A DNA stretch of 64,000 nt from assembly GCF_002272835.1 (NCBI RefSeq), contig NZ_MLAO01000001.1, forward strand, positions 186,001-250,000. Reading direction: 5' to 3'. This stretch comes from Helicobacter sp. 11S03491-1. Lineage in GTDB: Bacteria; Campylobacterota; Campylobacteria; Campylobacterales; Helicobacteraceae. Shown here piece by piece: positions 8,873-19,500 of this stretch (positions are counted from its first letter, which is position 1; each line of letters begins with the position of its first letter). The notes beneath the pieces are model-generated. The model saw only the letters and a program-made list of their open reading frames with translations, did no database searches and was not told where the DNA came from. Both the position numbers and the translations under genes were made by a program.

Positions 8873-9991
8873 TCAATGAATGAGTGTTTTTGCATCTACA
8901 TAAGGCAACCCAAAAGCATCTGCGACTGTTTTGAGACCAATTTTACCATCATAAGCGTTAAGCCCCATCAAAGCGCCAGGCATTTTAAGCATTTCTCTCC
9001 AACCTTCATTAGCAATACTTAAAACATAAGGCATGGACTCATTAGAATAACAAATACTTGAGGTTCTCGCAACAACTCCGGGCATATTAGGCACCCCGTA
9101 GTGCAAAATACCATCTACAAAATAAGTAGGGTTATCATGTGTAGTTTGATGGATAGTTTCAATACAACCTCCCAAATCACAAGCTACATCTACAATCACC
9201 CCACCGGGATTCATTAATTTCAAATGCTCACGCTTGATAACTTTAGGGGTTTGAGTAGCTGTTACTAAAACTGCTCCTACAATACCATCAGCGCCATTAA
9301 GTGCTGTTCTAATCCCTTCTTCAGAAGCATAAAGAAGTTTAACTTTATTCTCAATCACCAATGGATGAGTAGCTACTTTATGCATATCAACATCAAGTAC
9401 CCATACATCTGCCCCCATTCCTACAAGAGTTTTTGCAGCATTCATGCCCACTACACCCCCTCCAACTACAACAACTCTAGCAGGAGGGACACCCGCACAC
9501 CCACCAATCAAAATACCTCTGCCTCCTTTTTGGGTGCAAAAATATTCTGCTACAAGTTGAGCAGCAAGCTTTCCGGCTACTTCACTCATAGGGGCTAAAA
9601 TTGGATAATTATTTTTAGGTCCCGGTATCGTTTCCCCGCAAATTGAAGTTACTTTTGATTTTACCAAAGCTTGGGCTAATTCCTTTGAATATGCCAAATC
9701 CAAAAAGCTATACAAAATCATATCTTTACGCAAATAATGATATTCATCTTCTAAGGGCTCTTTACATTTGATAAGCAATTCAGATTTTTCCCATACATTT
9801 TTAGGATCTGCAATAATCTCTGCTCCGGCTTCTTGATACATATTATCTGTGAAGCCAATAGCCTCACCCAAACCTTTTTGCACTAAAATTTGATGTTTAA
9901 GATTGGATTTTTTCAATCTTTCTACGTCTGAAGGGATAAGCCCCACCCTATGTTCATGGTTCATTGTTTCTTTTGGAATACCTATAATCAT
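8873..9991 (-). CDS. ald: Alanine dehydrogenase-like protein
   Basis: Expected reaction: L-alanine + NAD to pyruvate, ammonia and NADH in the cytosol. 372 residues, full family length. N-terminal domain with KETMNHEHRVGLIPSDV, the lysine of KCKEP (K77, matching K75 of the Mycobacterium tuberculosis enzyme), a Rossmann core with VVVVGGGVVGMNAA and the acidic VLDVD, then VDVACDLGGCIE (Asp matching D270) and NMPG. Oddity: the catalytic His of FLHLA is replaced by Asp (FLDLA, residue 98, codon GAT). It sits downstream of two amidohydrolase copies and near a sodium/alanine symporter, supporting a role in alanine catabolism. It could be a divergent Ald with other chemistry. Confidence 0.85.
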   Translation of the reverse strand: MIIGIPKETMNHEHRVGLIPSDVERLKKSNLKHQILVQKGLGEAIGFTDNMYQEAGAEIIADPKNVWEKSELLIKCKEPLEDEYHYLRKDMILYSFLDLAYSKELAQALVKSKVTSICGETIPGPKNNYPILAPMSEVAGKLAAQLVAEYFCTQKGGRGILIGGCAGVPPARVVVVGGGVVGMNAAKTLVGMGADVWVLDVDMHKVATHPLVIENKVKLLYASEEGIRTALNGADGIVGAVLVTATQTPKVIKREHLKLMNPGGVIVDVACDLGGCIETIHQTTHDNPTYFVDGILHYGVPNMPGVVARTSSICYSNESMPYVLSIANEGWREMLKMPGALMGLNAYDGKIGLKTVADAFGLPYVDAKTLIH

Positions 9992-10034
9992 AACAATCCT
10001 TTTTTTTGTAATTTAAGTTTTATTTATACAACAC

Positions 10035-11372
10035 TTATGCAAGAATATTTTTAACCACATCACCATCTTTGATAATCAGATGAAATTTATCTTCATATTC
10101 ATAGATCAATTTGAAATCTTGGAGTACATTGCCATCAACAACAATCAAATCTGCCCAAGCTCCCGGTTGGATAACTCCTATCTTACCATCTATATAAGGG
10201 TTTCTTTCCCCACTCATTCCAAGTAATTTTGCATTTCCTGAAGTTGCCATTCTGAGGGCATCTAAAGCGCCTAAAACCTCCGAAAAGAGGTAAAGACTAT
10301 AATTCTGACCACTTGCAGCATGAGGTGAGAATAAAAAATCTGTCCCAAAAGCATAATTACATTTATTTTTGATTGCATATTGGAGGACTTTTCTCCATTT
10401 ACGATCTAAAATTGCTCCTTTGGGACTTAGAGGTTTAGGCCAATATTGATTGGTCTCCATTGCTTGAGTGCTTAGCCACACTCCCTTATCTGCCATTTTT
10501 TTGATTGTTTTTTCACCGGCTAATTGTCCATGTTCAATTGATAAAATCCCTGCATCCACAGCACGATTAATCCCAACATCCGAATAAACATGAGCGCATA
10601 CATAAGTTCCCCAGCTAGAGGCAGCTTGAACAGCAGCTTTCATTTCTTCCGGGCTAAATTGGAGGGAATCCATCGGATCAAATTCACTGATAACTCCTCC
10701 CCCCGCACCAATCTTAATCTGACTGGCTCCTTTTTTGAGTTGCCATCTCACAGCTGTTAAAACTTCACTCACACCATCAGCAATAACAAAATCACCTCTT
10801 TGCTCCATAGGCACTTGTGTCCCTCCATAAAATGTCGGGGCATCCGTAATGGGTTTCATATCCCCATGCCCTGCAGTTTGGGATATAAATGCGCCACTAG
10901 GGAAAATTCTGGGTCCTGAAATGATTTTCTCATCAATAGCTTTTTTGATTCCAAATACTCCTCCGGCCATATCTCTTATGGTGGTAAAGCCTCTTAAAAC
11001 TGTTTTTTTAGCTTCTTTTACAGCCGCAGCTACCAATAACCCGTCATCAGGTAAATTATAAGCACTCATAGGAGCAGCTGCGAGCATCGTATGCCAATGA
11101 GCATCTAAAAGACCGGGCATTAAAAATTTCCCTTTGATGTCTATTATCTGAGCATCAGAAGGAGCTTTGATACCGGGAGCTACTTGTGTGATCTTGTTAT
11201 TTTTAATTAAGATATCTTGAAGTCCTTTTAATTGATTGTATCCATCAAAAACAACGGCATTTTTAATTAAAATATTTTTATCTTGAGGTTTTTTTTCAGA
11301 TCCAAAACCCAAACTTATCCCTAACCCTACAGCCCCCATACCTGCAATGGCTTTTCTTCTTGTCATCATCAT
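10035..11372 (-). CDS. Tat-exported metal-dependent amidohydrolase, copy 1
   Basis: 445-residue amidohydrolase-superfamily enzyme of the imidazolonepropionase / Xaa-Pro dipeptidase (M38-like) branch. The N-terminus MMMTRRKAIAGMGAVGLG looks like a twin-arginine signal, so it is probably periplasmic. Metal site complete: HWH (H92, H94), candidate carboxylated Lys in QIKIGAGGG (K220), H261, H281 and D345 in FGTDF. ATG start 5 bases after AAGG. Its product is identical to that of the copy at 11415. With ald, alanine and proline transport and putA nearby, release of Ala or Pro from peptides is plausible, but the substrate is inferred. Confidence 0.8.
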   Translation of the reverse strand: MMMTRRKAIAGMGAVGLGISLGFGSEKKPQDKNILIKNAVVFDGYNQLKGLQDILIKNNKITQVAPGIKAPSDAQIIDIKGKFLMPGLLDAHWHTMLAAAPMSAYNLPDDGLLVAAAVKEAKKTVLRGFTTIRDMAGGVFGIKKAIDEKIISGPRIFPSGAFISQTAGHGDMKPITDAPTFYGGTQVPMEQRGDFVIADGVSEVLTAVRWQLKKGASQIKIGAGGGVISEFDPMDSLQFSPEEMKAAVQAASSWGTYVCAHVYSDVGINRAVDAGILSIEHGQLAGEKTIKKMADKGVWLSTQAMETNQYWPKPLSPKGAILDRKWRKVLQYAIKNKCNYAFGTDFLFSPHAASGQNYSLYLFSEVLGALDALRMATSGNAKLLGMSGERNPYIDGKIGVIQPGAWADLIVVDGNVLQDFKLIYEYEDKFHLIIKDGDVVKNILA

Positions 11373-11414
11373 TGAATCCTTTTTTTTGTAATTTAAGTTT
11401 TATTTATACAACAC

Positions 11415-12752
11415 TTATGCAAGAATATTTTTAACCACATCACCATCTTTGATAATCAGATGAAATTTATCTTCATATTCATAGATCAATTTGAAATCTT
11501 GGAGTACATTGCCATCAACAACAATCAAATCTGCCCAAGCTCCCGGTTGGATAACTCCTATCTTACCATCTATATAAGGGTTTCTTTCCCCACTCATTCC
11601 AAGTAATTTTGCATTTCCTGAAGTTGCCATTCTGAGGGCATCTAAAGCGCCTAAAACCTCCGAAAAGAGGTAAAGACTATAATTCTGACCACTTGCAGCA
11701 TGAGGTGAGAATAAAAAATCTGTCCCAAAAGCATAATTACATTTATTTTTGATTGCATATTGGAGGACTTTTCTCCATTTACGATCTAAAATTGCTCCTT
11801 TGGGACTTAGAGGTTTAGGCCAATATTGATTGGTCTCCATTGCTTGAGTGCTTAGCCACACTCCCTTATCTGCCATTTTTTTGATTGTTTTTTCACCGGC
11901 TAATTGTCCATGTTCAATTGATAAAATCCCTGCATCCACAGCACGATTAATCCCAACATCCGAATAAACATGAGCGCATACATAAGTTCCCCAGCTAGAG
12001 GCAGCTTGAACAGCAGCTTTCATTTCTTCCGGGCTAAATTGGAGGGAATCCATCGGATCAAATTCACTGATAACTCCTCCCCCCGCACCAATCTTAATCT
12101 GACTGGCTCCTTTTTTGAGTTGCCATCTCACAGCTGTTAAAACTTCACTCACACCATCAGCAATAACAAAATCACCTCTTTGCTCCATAGGCACTTGTGT
12201 CCCTCCATAAAATGTCGGGGCATCCGTAATGGGTTTCATATCCCCATGCCCTGCAGTTTGGGATATAAATGCGCCACTAGGGAAAATTCTGGGTCCTGAA
12301 ATGATTTTCTCATCAATAGCTTTTTTGATTCCAAATACTCCTCCGGCCATATCTCTTATGGTGGTAAAGCCTCTTAAAACTGTTTTTTTAGCTTCTTTTA
12401 CAGCCGCAGCTACCAATAACCCGTCATCAGGTAAATTATAAGCACTCATAGGAGCAGCTGCGAGCATCGTATGCCAATGAGCATCTAAAAGACCGGGCAT
12501 TAAAAATTTCCCTTTGATGTCTATTATCTGAGCATCAGAAGGAGCTTTGATACCGGGAGCTACTTGTGTGATCTTGTTATTTTTAATTAAGATATCTTGA
12601 AGTCCTTTTAATTGATTGTATCCATCAAAAACAACGGCATTTTTAATTAAAATATTTTTATCTTGAGGTTTTTTTTCAGATCCAAAACCCAAACTTATCC
12701 CTAACCCTACAGCCCCCATACCTGCAATGGCTTTTCTTCTTGTCATCATCAT
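11415..12752 (-). CDS. Tat-exported metal-dependent amidohydrolase, copy 2
   Basis: Second copy of the amidohydrolase, with the same 445 residues, Tat-type N-terminus and metal ligands as the downstream copy. It is the promoter-proximal gene of the minus-strand set (copy 2, copy 1, ald). The 42-base spacer between the copies equals the spacer between copy 1 and ald, so each is preceded by the same AAAAAGGATT ribosome-binding sequence. Complete identity points to a very recent duplication, ongoing gene conversion, or an assembly effect. Confidence 0.8.
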   Translation of the reverse strand: MMMTRRKAIAGMGAVGLGISLGFGSEKKPQDKNILIKNAVVFDGYNQLKGLQDILIKNNKITQVAPGIKAPSDAQIIDIKGKFLMPGLLDAHWHTMLAAAPMSAYNLPDDGLLVAAAVKEAKKTVLRGFTTIRDMAGGVFGIKKAIDEKIISGPRIFPSGAFISQTAGHGDMKPITDAPTFYGGTQVPMEQRGDFVIADGVSEVLTAVRWQLKKGASQIKIGAGGGVISEFDPMDSLQFSPEEMKAAVQAASSWGTYVCAHVYSDVGINRAVDAGILSIEHGQLAGEKTIKKMADKGVWLSTQAMETNQYWPKPLSPKGAILDRKWRKVLQYAIKNKCNYAFGTDFLFSPHAASGQNYSLYLFSEVLGALDALRMATSGNAKLLGMSGERNPYIDGKIGVIQPGAWADLIVVDGNVLQDFKLIYEYEDKFHLIIKDGDVVKNILA

Positions 12753-13127
12753 TGAATCCTTTTTAAAATATTTCTATAATCAACTTGAATATGGTATTCT
12801 TCAAGCTTTAATGCAAAACAAATATATCAAAAATATTTATTTTTATCAAATAACTATCTAATACTTTCTTCATAATATAACAAATTGCTATTTATTTTTA
12901 AATTTAAAAATAATACCTTTAATTTTTTCATGTAAATTTTCATCAAATATAGAGGGCTTTTCAAAGCACTCTTAATCCTGTTTTTAAAAATATTAATGAG
13001 TATAAAAGTAACAAATAAAAATATTTTCATGGTATTTTAGAAATATAAATAGCATAAAAATAAATATTATTTGTAGAATAAAAAAAGATAAGAAATTATA
13101 ACTTTAATTTAATCTTAAAGGAACATT
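12753..13127. promoter_or_regulatory. Divergent regulatory region, amidohydrolase / alanine symporter
   Basis: 375 bases, very AT-rich, between divergent transcription units. It contains a perfect 22-bp palindrome at 12892-12913 (core TTTTTAAATTTAAAAA) and an imperfect stem-loop GAGGGCTTT/AAAGCACTC near 12952-12971. Either could be a regulator site. No gene seen. Confidence 0.4.
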
Positions 13128-14618
13128 ATGGGAATAGAAAATATTGGAAAGTTTGATTTTATAAGCGTTGTTTCCGATTTTATAAGCAATGCAGATAATT
13201 TTATTTGGGGTTATTATTTAGTCGTACTTCTTCTTCTGGCCGGGATTTACTATAGTTTTAAGTTAGGTTTTCCTCAAGTGGTGCTCACAAAAGATGCCTT
13301 CCATGTCATCACAGAAAGAGACGCCAATGCCAAAGGCAACAAAGATCATATATCCCCCTATCAAGCCCTCATGATCTCCATGGGGACTCGAGTAGGGATG
13401 GGGACCATCGTAGGGATGGCTGTCGCTGTTGTGTTGGGAGGTCCCGGAGCTATATTTTGGATATGGGTGGCTGCTTTTTTAAACGGATCGATTGCTATTG
13501 CTGAGAATACTCTGGGACAAATTTATAAAAGCAAAGATGGAGGGGCATTTAAAGGCGGTCCTGCTTATTACTTGACCAAAGGACTCCACGCCAAAAAAAC
13601 GGCTATTTTATATAGCGTGGTAACAATACTGATTGGATGGGCTTTTATTGGACTCTACAGTTACATTATTTATAGCTCCTTTGAAGCCTACCCTATAGCC
13701 CAAACAACAAATAATCTCAGTATTTATATAGGAATTTGTTTAGCCATATTTTCCGGCATTATGTTTTTTGGCGGGGGGCGTTATATTGCTAAATTTACAA
13801 GTTATGTTACTCCTTTTATGGCAGGACTTTTTCTTATTATTGCCTGTATCAGTATTGGTATGCACTACACCAAAACTCTGTATGTTATCAAAGAAGTTTT
13901 TTCAAGCGCCTTTGATTTTAAAACAATCTTTGGAGGATTCGCCGGAAGTGTGGTCGTTATCGGGATAAAAAGAGGACTTTTTGCCAATGAAGCAGGTTTA
14001 GGATCTGTCCCGGGAGCATCTTCATCAGCCCATACAAGCCATCCCGTCAAACAAGGTATCGTGCAAGCTTTTTGTGTGTTTATTGATACCGTCATTGCCA
14101 CATTAACTGTATTTTTTATCCTTTTTAGCGACGTTTATACTCAAGGAGTTACAAACGCTTCCGGAGAAAGACTTACAGATATGCCTCTTGTGCAAGCGGC
14201 TATGAAAGAAAGTTTTGGGATATGGGGAGATTATTATATCACCTTCTTGATTGTTGTTTTAACAGCGACAGTTATCATTGGAGCCTATTATGTAGGACAA
14301 ATGAATGTCAAATACCTCAAGGACAACCCTATTGTCTTGTTTTTGTATCGTGTGATTACTATTGTGATTGTTTATGTGGGGGCACAAGCCTCATCGACAC
14401 TTGCTTGGGGAACAGCAAATGTCGTGATGGGTATTGGGGCAACTATTAACATCATCGCCATCTTTTTGCTGGCCAATGTAGTCAAAATTGCCCTCAAAGA
14501 CTACGTTTCACAAAGGAAAAAGGGGATAGAACCCACCTTTAATGCCAAAAAACTCGGCATTAAAAATGCCGAATGCTGGGACAGTGATGATGGTGATCGA
14601 AATAAAATAATTAGATAA
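13128..14618 (+). CDS. Sodium:alanine symporter (AGCS family)
   Basis: 496-residue inner-membrane protein with about ten hydrophobic segments that imports alanine or glycine with Na+ or H+. The AGCS core is clear: ISPYQALMISMGTRVGMGTIVGMAVAV (residues 77-103), then PGAIFWIWVAAFLN, GGPAYYL and the NEAGLGSVPGASSSAH loop. ATG with AAAGGAAC upstream. It diverges from the amidohydrolase-ald set and precedes the amidase, so import and deamination of alanine are encoded side by side. Related to H. pylori DagA. Confidence 0.93.
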   Translation: MGIENIGKFDFISVVSDFISNADNFIWGYYLVVLLLLAGIYYSFKLGFPQVVLTKDAFHVITERDANAKGNKDHISPYQALMISMGTRVGMGTIVGMAVAVVLGGPGAIFWIWVAAFLNGSIAIAENTLGQIYKSKDGGAFKGGPAYYLTKGLHAKKTAILYSVVTILIGWAFIGLYSYIIYSSFEAYPIAQTTNNLSIYIGICLAIFSGIMFFGGGRYIAKFTSYVTPFMAGLFLIIACISIGMHYTKTLYVIKEVFSSAFDFKTIFGGFAGSVVVIGIKRGLFANEAGLGSVPGASSSAHTSHPVKQGIVQAFCVFIDTVIATLTVFFILFSDVYTQGVTNASGERLTDMPLVQAAMKESFGIWGDYYITFLIVVLTATVIIGAYYVGQMNVKYLKDNPIVLFLYRVITIVIVYVGAQASSTLAWGTANVVMGIGATINIIAIFLLANVVKIALKDYVSQRKKGIEPTFNAKKLGIKNAECWDSDDGDRNKIIR

Positions 14619-14662
14619 GTAAAAACCATAAAAATACCAATTTTAAACTTTAAGGAAAAAAA

Positions 14663-16105
14663 ATGAATTTTAATCGAGAAAAAGAAATACAAAAAACTCT
14701 TCCAACCTCCCCTATTTGGCAGTGGAGTGCCACAGATGTCGCACTGGGCATCAGGCATCAAGCCATTAGCTCTACAGAGGCTACTCTCAGCGTGCTTGAC
14801 AGAATAGAAAAAATCAACCCCAAACTCAATGCTATTATCAACTTGATGAAAGAAAAAGCACTCAAACAGGCTAAACAAGCTGATGATCTCATCGCTCAAG
14901 GCATTATTCTCTCTCCATTACATGGCGTCCCTGTAACTATCAAAGATAACGTAGATGTCAAAGGAGAAAGAAACACTAACGGAGGGATTTTCAAAGAGAG
15001 AATTTGCCAAGGTGACAGCACCATTGCTACTAATTTTAATGCTGCAGGATGTGTAACCATCGGAATGACCAATCTTCCTGAGTTTGCTATCAGGTGGTTT
15101 AGCGAAAACCCTCTTTTTGGAAGGACACTCAACCCATGGGATGACTCTCTCACACCCGGGGGAAGCAGTGGGGGGGCTGCTGCAGCAGTAGGGAGCGGGA
15201 TGTGTTTTATCGGGCATGGGAATGATATAGGGGGATCTATCCGTTACCCGGCTTATGCTTGTGGCGTGGTAGGATTGCGACCTACATGGGGCAGAATCCC
15301 CCAATTTGATCCAAGCAGTCCCGGAGGGAGAACATTTGCAAGCGAGTTTTTTTCTATTGAAGGACCTTTGGCAAGAAATGTCCAAGATATCCGATTGGGT
15401 CTGGAAGTCCTCTCCAAAGGCAGTCTTTATGATCAAGTTTGGGTCCCTGCCCCACTCACTTATGATGATTGCAGGATTAAAAGAGTCGCCCTGGTAACTC
15501 AAATTGATGGGATGGAAATTCAACCGTCCATCAAAGAAAATCTTATCAAGACAGCTAAATGGCTTCAAGAAGATGGTTATATTGTCGAAGAAATCAAACT
15601 TCCGGATTTTAATATCGCTGCGGAAGTATGGGGTAAGATCCTTATTGCCGAGAAAACAACCATGATAGGTCATTATATTGATGATTATGGATCAAAAGAT
15701 GTACAACAAGCTTGGAAGGGAATGGTGTATGGAGCCCCGGGCGCAAAAGATATGCGTGAATATATGTTAGGGATTGCTAAAAGAGATGAGCTTAGAAGAA
15801 TTTATAATGAAATCTTAGATGTTTATCCTGTAATTATGCTGCCTGTATCAGGCAAAGAACCCTTCAAACATGGGGATGATTTAAGGGGCGATGATTATTT
15901 CAAAGAAGTTATTATGCCTGCACAAATCCCCTTGCTTGCCCTTGTATGTCTCAATTATCCCAGCATGAGTGTCCCTACGGGACTTAAAGATGGACATATC
16001 CCTCAAGGTGTGCAACTTTTTGCTTCTGATTACCGAGCTGATTTATGCTTGCAAGTAGCAGAAGATATTGAACGCCATGCGAAAATGCCTTTCAAGTTTG
16101 ATTAA
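14663..16105 (+). CDS. Amidase (amidase-signature family)
   Basis: 480-residue hydrolase releasing ammonia or an amine from an amide. The Ser-cisSer-Lys triad is visible: Lys in VTIKDN (K94), cis-Ser in GGSSGGAAAA (S168/S169) and the nucleophile in GNDIGGSIRYPA (S192). No signal peptide, so cytosolic. It is not GatA: no gatB/gatC neighbours and the C-terminus differs. It starts 44 bases after the alanine symporter and probably shares its transcript, hinting at an amino-acid amide or aminoacyl amide substrate. The substrate cannot be read from the sequence. Confidence 0.88.
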   Translation: MNFNREKEIQKTLPTSPIWQWSATDVALGIRHQAISSTEATLSVLDRIEKINPKLNAIINLMKEKALKQAKQADDLIAQGIILSPLHGVPVTIKDNVDVKGERNTNGGIFKERICQGDSTIATNFNAAGCVTIGMTNLPEFAIRWFSENPLFGRTLNPWDDSLTPGGSSGGAAAAVGSGMCFIGHGNDIGGSIRYPAYACGVVGLRPTWGRIPQFDPSSPGGRTFASEFFSIEGPLARNVQDIRLGLEVLSKGSLYDQVWVPAPLTYDDCRIKRVALVTQIDGMEIQPSIKENLIKTAKWLQEDGYIVEEIKLPDFNIAAEVWGKILIAEKTTMIGHYIDDYGSKDVQQAWKGMVYGAPGAKDMREYMLGIAKRDELRRIYNEILDVYPVIMLPVSGKEPFKHGDDLRGDDYFKEVIMPAQIPLLALVCLNYPSMSVPTGLKDGHIPQGVQLFASDYRADLCLQVAEDIERHAKMPFKFD

Positions 16106-16520
16106 TCCCGATTTACAAAGAGAAGGGGACAATCTTTAGCTTAACACAAAGAATAAGGGGTAGAAGATACCCCTCTGAAAATAATAATCCTTATATTATA
16201 TTTCTTTTTATTTGCTTTGATACACGCTGCTTATTTTATCATCAAAAAATAGCAAGCAAAATAAATTAATTTTTAATATTTTTGTAAATTTATGATACTA
16301 AAAATATAGTAATGATTCTTATAAAAATAAATATTTTAATAATAATTTTTATAAATAACAATAATTAAGAATCCTCAAAAATAGCTTAAAATTACCCAAT
16401 TATGTAGCATTTTTACACTTTTGAGTAAAAATTTTCATCTTATCTATCATTTTTATTAAAATTTTAAGAAAAAATTAAATATCTTATTAGCAAAATTCAA
16501 AATAAGTCGAGGATGAAAAT
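16106..16520. promoter_or_regulatory. Intergenic region upstream of putA
   Basis: 415 bases without a gene. After the amidase stem-loop the DNA is extremely AT-rich. A nested inverted repeat at 16314-16373 has outer arms GATTCTTA and TAAGAATC and inner arms ATAAAAAT and ATTTTTAT, about 150 bases before putA; it may bind a regulator. GAGGAT 6 bases before the putA ATG is its ribosome-binding site. Confidence 0.4.
16156..16174 (+). terminator. Stem-loop after the amidase gene
   Basis: Arms AGGGGTA and TACCCCT with a 5-base loop, 51 bases after the amidase stop. GC-rich for this genome, but no T-run follows. Confidence 0.5.
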
Positions 16521-19500
16521 ATGGATCAACTAGTCTCTAAATCGCTTCAATTAGCAGAAACATTGCAAGAAAAAATTACTCAAAATATTTCTTCGGTAGA
16601 AAAAAAATTCCATAAAAAGATGCAAAAACTTTTAGAAAATCCTAAAAATAAAGTAATGCTCATTGAATTACTGGATAGGAGTTTTCGATGTTTTGACAAC
16701 AAAGCCAGGTTTAATGAAATTGAATATATTTTAGGTAAATATGGAATTGCAGACTTTTTTTCCGCTTATGAAAAGTTTCTTTTAATGGCTTTTCTCTCTG
16801 CGGGGAAACTTGCACCTAATATGAGTGTGCCTTTCTTTGTAAATTATATTCGAGAAGATACCAAAACTATGGTATTAGATGAAGAAAAATCAAAACTTGA
16901 TGCCCATATCATCAAAAGAGATGCCCAAGGCATCACTCTGAATGTCAATCTTATTGGAGAAGAAGTTTTGGGCGAAGCTGAATCTCACTACCGCATGCAT
17001 AAATATGAAGATGCTCTAAAATCCAAGCATATCAAATACATTTCTATCAAAATCACTACAATTTTTTCACAAATTAATATCATTGATTTTGAATACTCAA
17101 AATCCGAAGTAGTCAAAAGATTAGATGCTCTCTATAGTATCGCTCAAGAATATGAGAAAAACCATGGTGTAGAGAAATTTATCAACTTAGACATGGAAGA
17201 GTTCAGGGACTTGGAATTAACAGTAGCTGCCTTTATGGAATCTATTGAAAAATTTGACATCAATGCAGGGATTGTTTTGCAAGCTTATATCCCTGATTCA
17301 TTGATGTATCTGGAAAAACTCCATGCCTTTTCAAAAGAAAGGGTCAAATCCGGCAAACCTGCCATTAAAATCCGTTTCGTCAAGGGTGCCAATATGGAAT
17401 CTGAAGAAACCATTGCTTCCCAAAAAGACTGGGCACTTCCCACTTTTGACAAAAAAATGGATACAGACTCCAACTATAACAAAATGCTTGATTTTGTCTT
17501 AAAAGGCGATAACTATAAATATATCAAGATTGGTATTGCTTCTCATAATATCTTTGAGATCGCTTATGCCTATACAAGAATCTATGAAAAAGGCGCTCAA
17601 GATAGCTTCACCTTTGAAATGCTGGAAGGAATGAGTTTGCAAGCATCTTATGAGCTTAGCCATATGCACAAACTTATTCTTTATGCGCCTGTTTGCAATG
17701 AAGAACATTTTAATAATGCCATTGCTTACCTGGTCCGAAGACTTGATGAAAATACCAGTGAAGATAACTTTATGAGATATTTTTTCAATCTCAAAGTAGG
17801 ATCAAAAAATTGGGAAATTCAAAAACAACTCTTCCTAGACTCCTTGGCAAATGTCGCGAAGCTTGACAATTCTACCCATAGAACACAAAATCGTCTCCTC
17901 CCGCAAAGTGGCAAAAGCACTTATGATCACAAAACTTTTAGCAATGAAAGTGATACAGACTTCATCCTTGCTCACAACAGAGAATGGGCAAAAAATATTA
18001 AAGATAAATATCAAAATCTCTCTCCTTTAGAAATTTATCCGATTGCCGGAGACAAGCTTGAAGTTGAAGGCATGAAAAAAGTAGAAATATTTGACAAGAT
18101 TGTCAATAAAAAAATTGCCACTATCCATAATGCGAACGAAAAAGCAATCAAACAAGTCCTCAACATCGCCAAAGAAGATAATAGCGGGTTCTCAAAAATG
18201 GATTCACATAAAATCCACAAGCTCCTCTCCCAAGTCGCACAAAAATTGCGTGAAAAAAGAGGTGATCTCATCGGTATAGCAGCTCTAGAAGTAGGCAAAA
18301 CCTATGCAGAAACGGATGCAGAAGTCAGTGAAGCCATTGATTTTCTGGAATTTTATCCCTACAGCCTTCAAACCCTCAAAGATCAAAACCCACAAACAAA
18401 TTTCGCCCCTAGAGGTATCGGGGTAGTGATCGCCCCATGGAATTTCCCTGTAGGTATCTCAGCAGGAACTATAGCAGCTCCTCTGGCAGCAGGGAATCGT
18501 GTAATATACAAACCCTCAAGCTTATCTGGTGTTACAGGTTATTTATTGTGTGAATGTTTCTGGGAAGCAGGCATCCCAAAAGATGCCCTCATCTATCTCC
18601 CCGCAAAAGGATCTGATATTAGCAAATATCTTTTGACAGATGAAGCTATCAGTTTCTCTGTCCTTACAGGTGGGGAAGATACTGCTTATAGAATGCTTGA
18701 AGCCAATCCTGCCCTCCTCCTCAGCGCAGAAACAGGAGGCAAGAATGCCACTATTGTTAGCAAAATGGCAGATAGAGACCAAGCTATCAAAAATATTATT
18801 CATTCAGCCTTTAGTAATTCAGGTCAAAAATGCTCCGCTACTTCCTTGCTTATTTTAGAAGAAGAAGTTTATAACGATGAAAACTTTAAGAAAACCTTTA
18901 TTGATGCCGCTCAAAGCATGGCAGTAGGCGATCCTTTTGTTTTCAAAAACAAAATAGGCACTCTGGCAGACAAAGTTAATGACAAAGTCCAAAAAGCTAT
19001 TGACTCCAAAGAAGATTATGAAGAGTGGCTGATTGAACCAAGTTTTGAAAACAAAAATCCTTACCTTATGAAACCGGCTATCAAGTATGGCACAAAAGAA
19101 GGAGACTATACTCACAAAACAGAACTTTTTGTACCTATCCTCTCTGTTATGTGCGCCAAAGACCTTCCCCATGCTATCTCTTTGGCAAATGCTACAGGTT
19201 ATGGACTAACAAGCGCGTTAGAATCTTTGGATGAACGTGAATGGGATTATTATGTTGAACATATTGAAGCAGGGAATATCTATATTAACAAGCCCACAAC
19301 AGGCGCTATTGTATTGCGCCAGCCCTTTGGCGGGATCAAAAAATCAGCCATTGGTTTTGGACGCAAAGTAGGGATATTTAACTATGTAACACAATTTATG
19401 AATATTTCTCAAAAAACCCCTGATGCTAACCTCTTGAGTTGCCCTATTTCCAAAAAACTGGAACAATTTACGCAATCTACAGGTCTCAACAAAGAGCAAC

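Larger units (their letters stand above)
9995..12764. repeat. Perfect 1380-bp tandem duplication with 10-bp junction homology
   Basis: Units 9995-11374 and 11375-12754 appear identical; AATCCTTTTT stands at the left edge, at the junction and at the right edge (9995-10004, 11375-11384, 12755-12764). On the coding strand this is AAAAAGGATT, the ribosome-binding region before ald and before the amidohydrolase. Recombination between two such sites fully explains the duplication. Outside the shared 10 bases the flanks differ. Confidence 0.9.

Noticed and set aside
13865-15673. Antisense frames of up to 251 codons over the alanine symporter and amidase genes.
   Set aside because: Both sense genes have intact family motifs; the antisense products resemble nothing and have no ribosome-binding sites.
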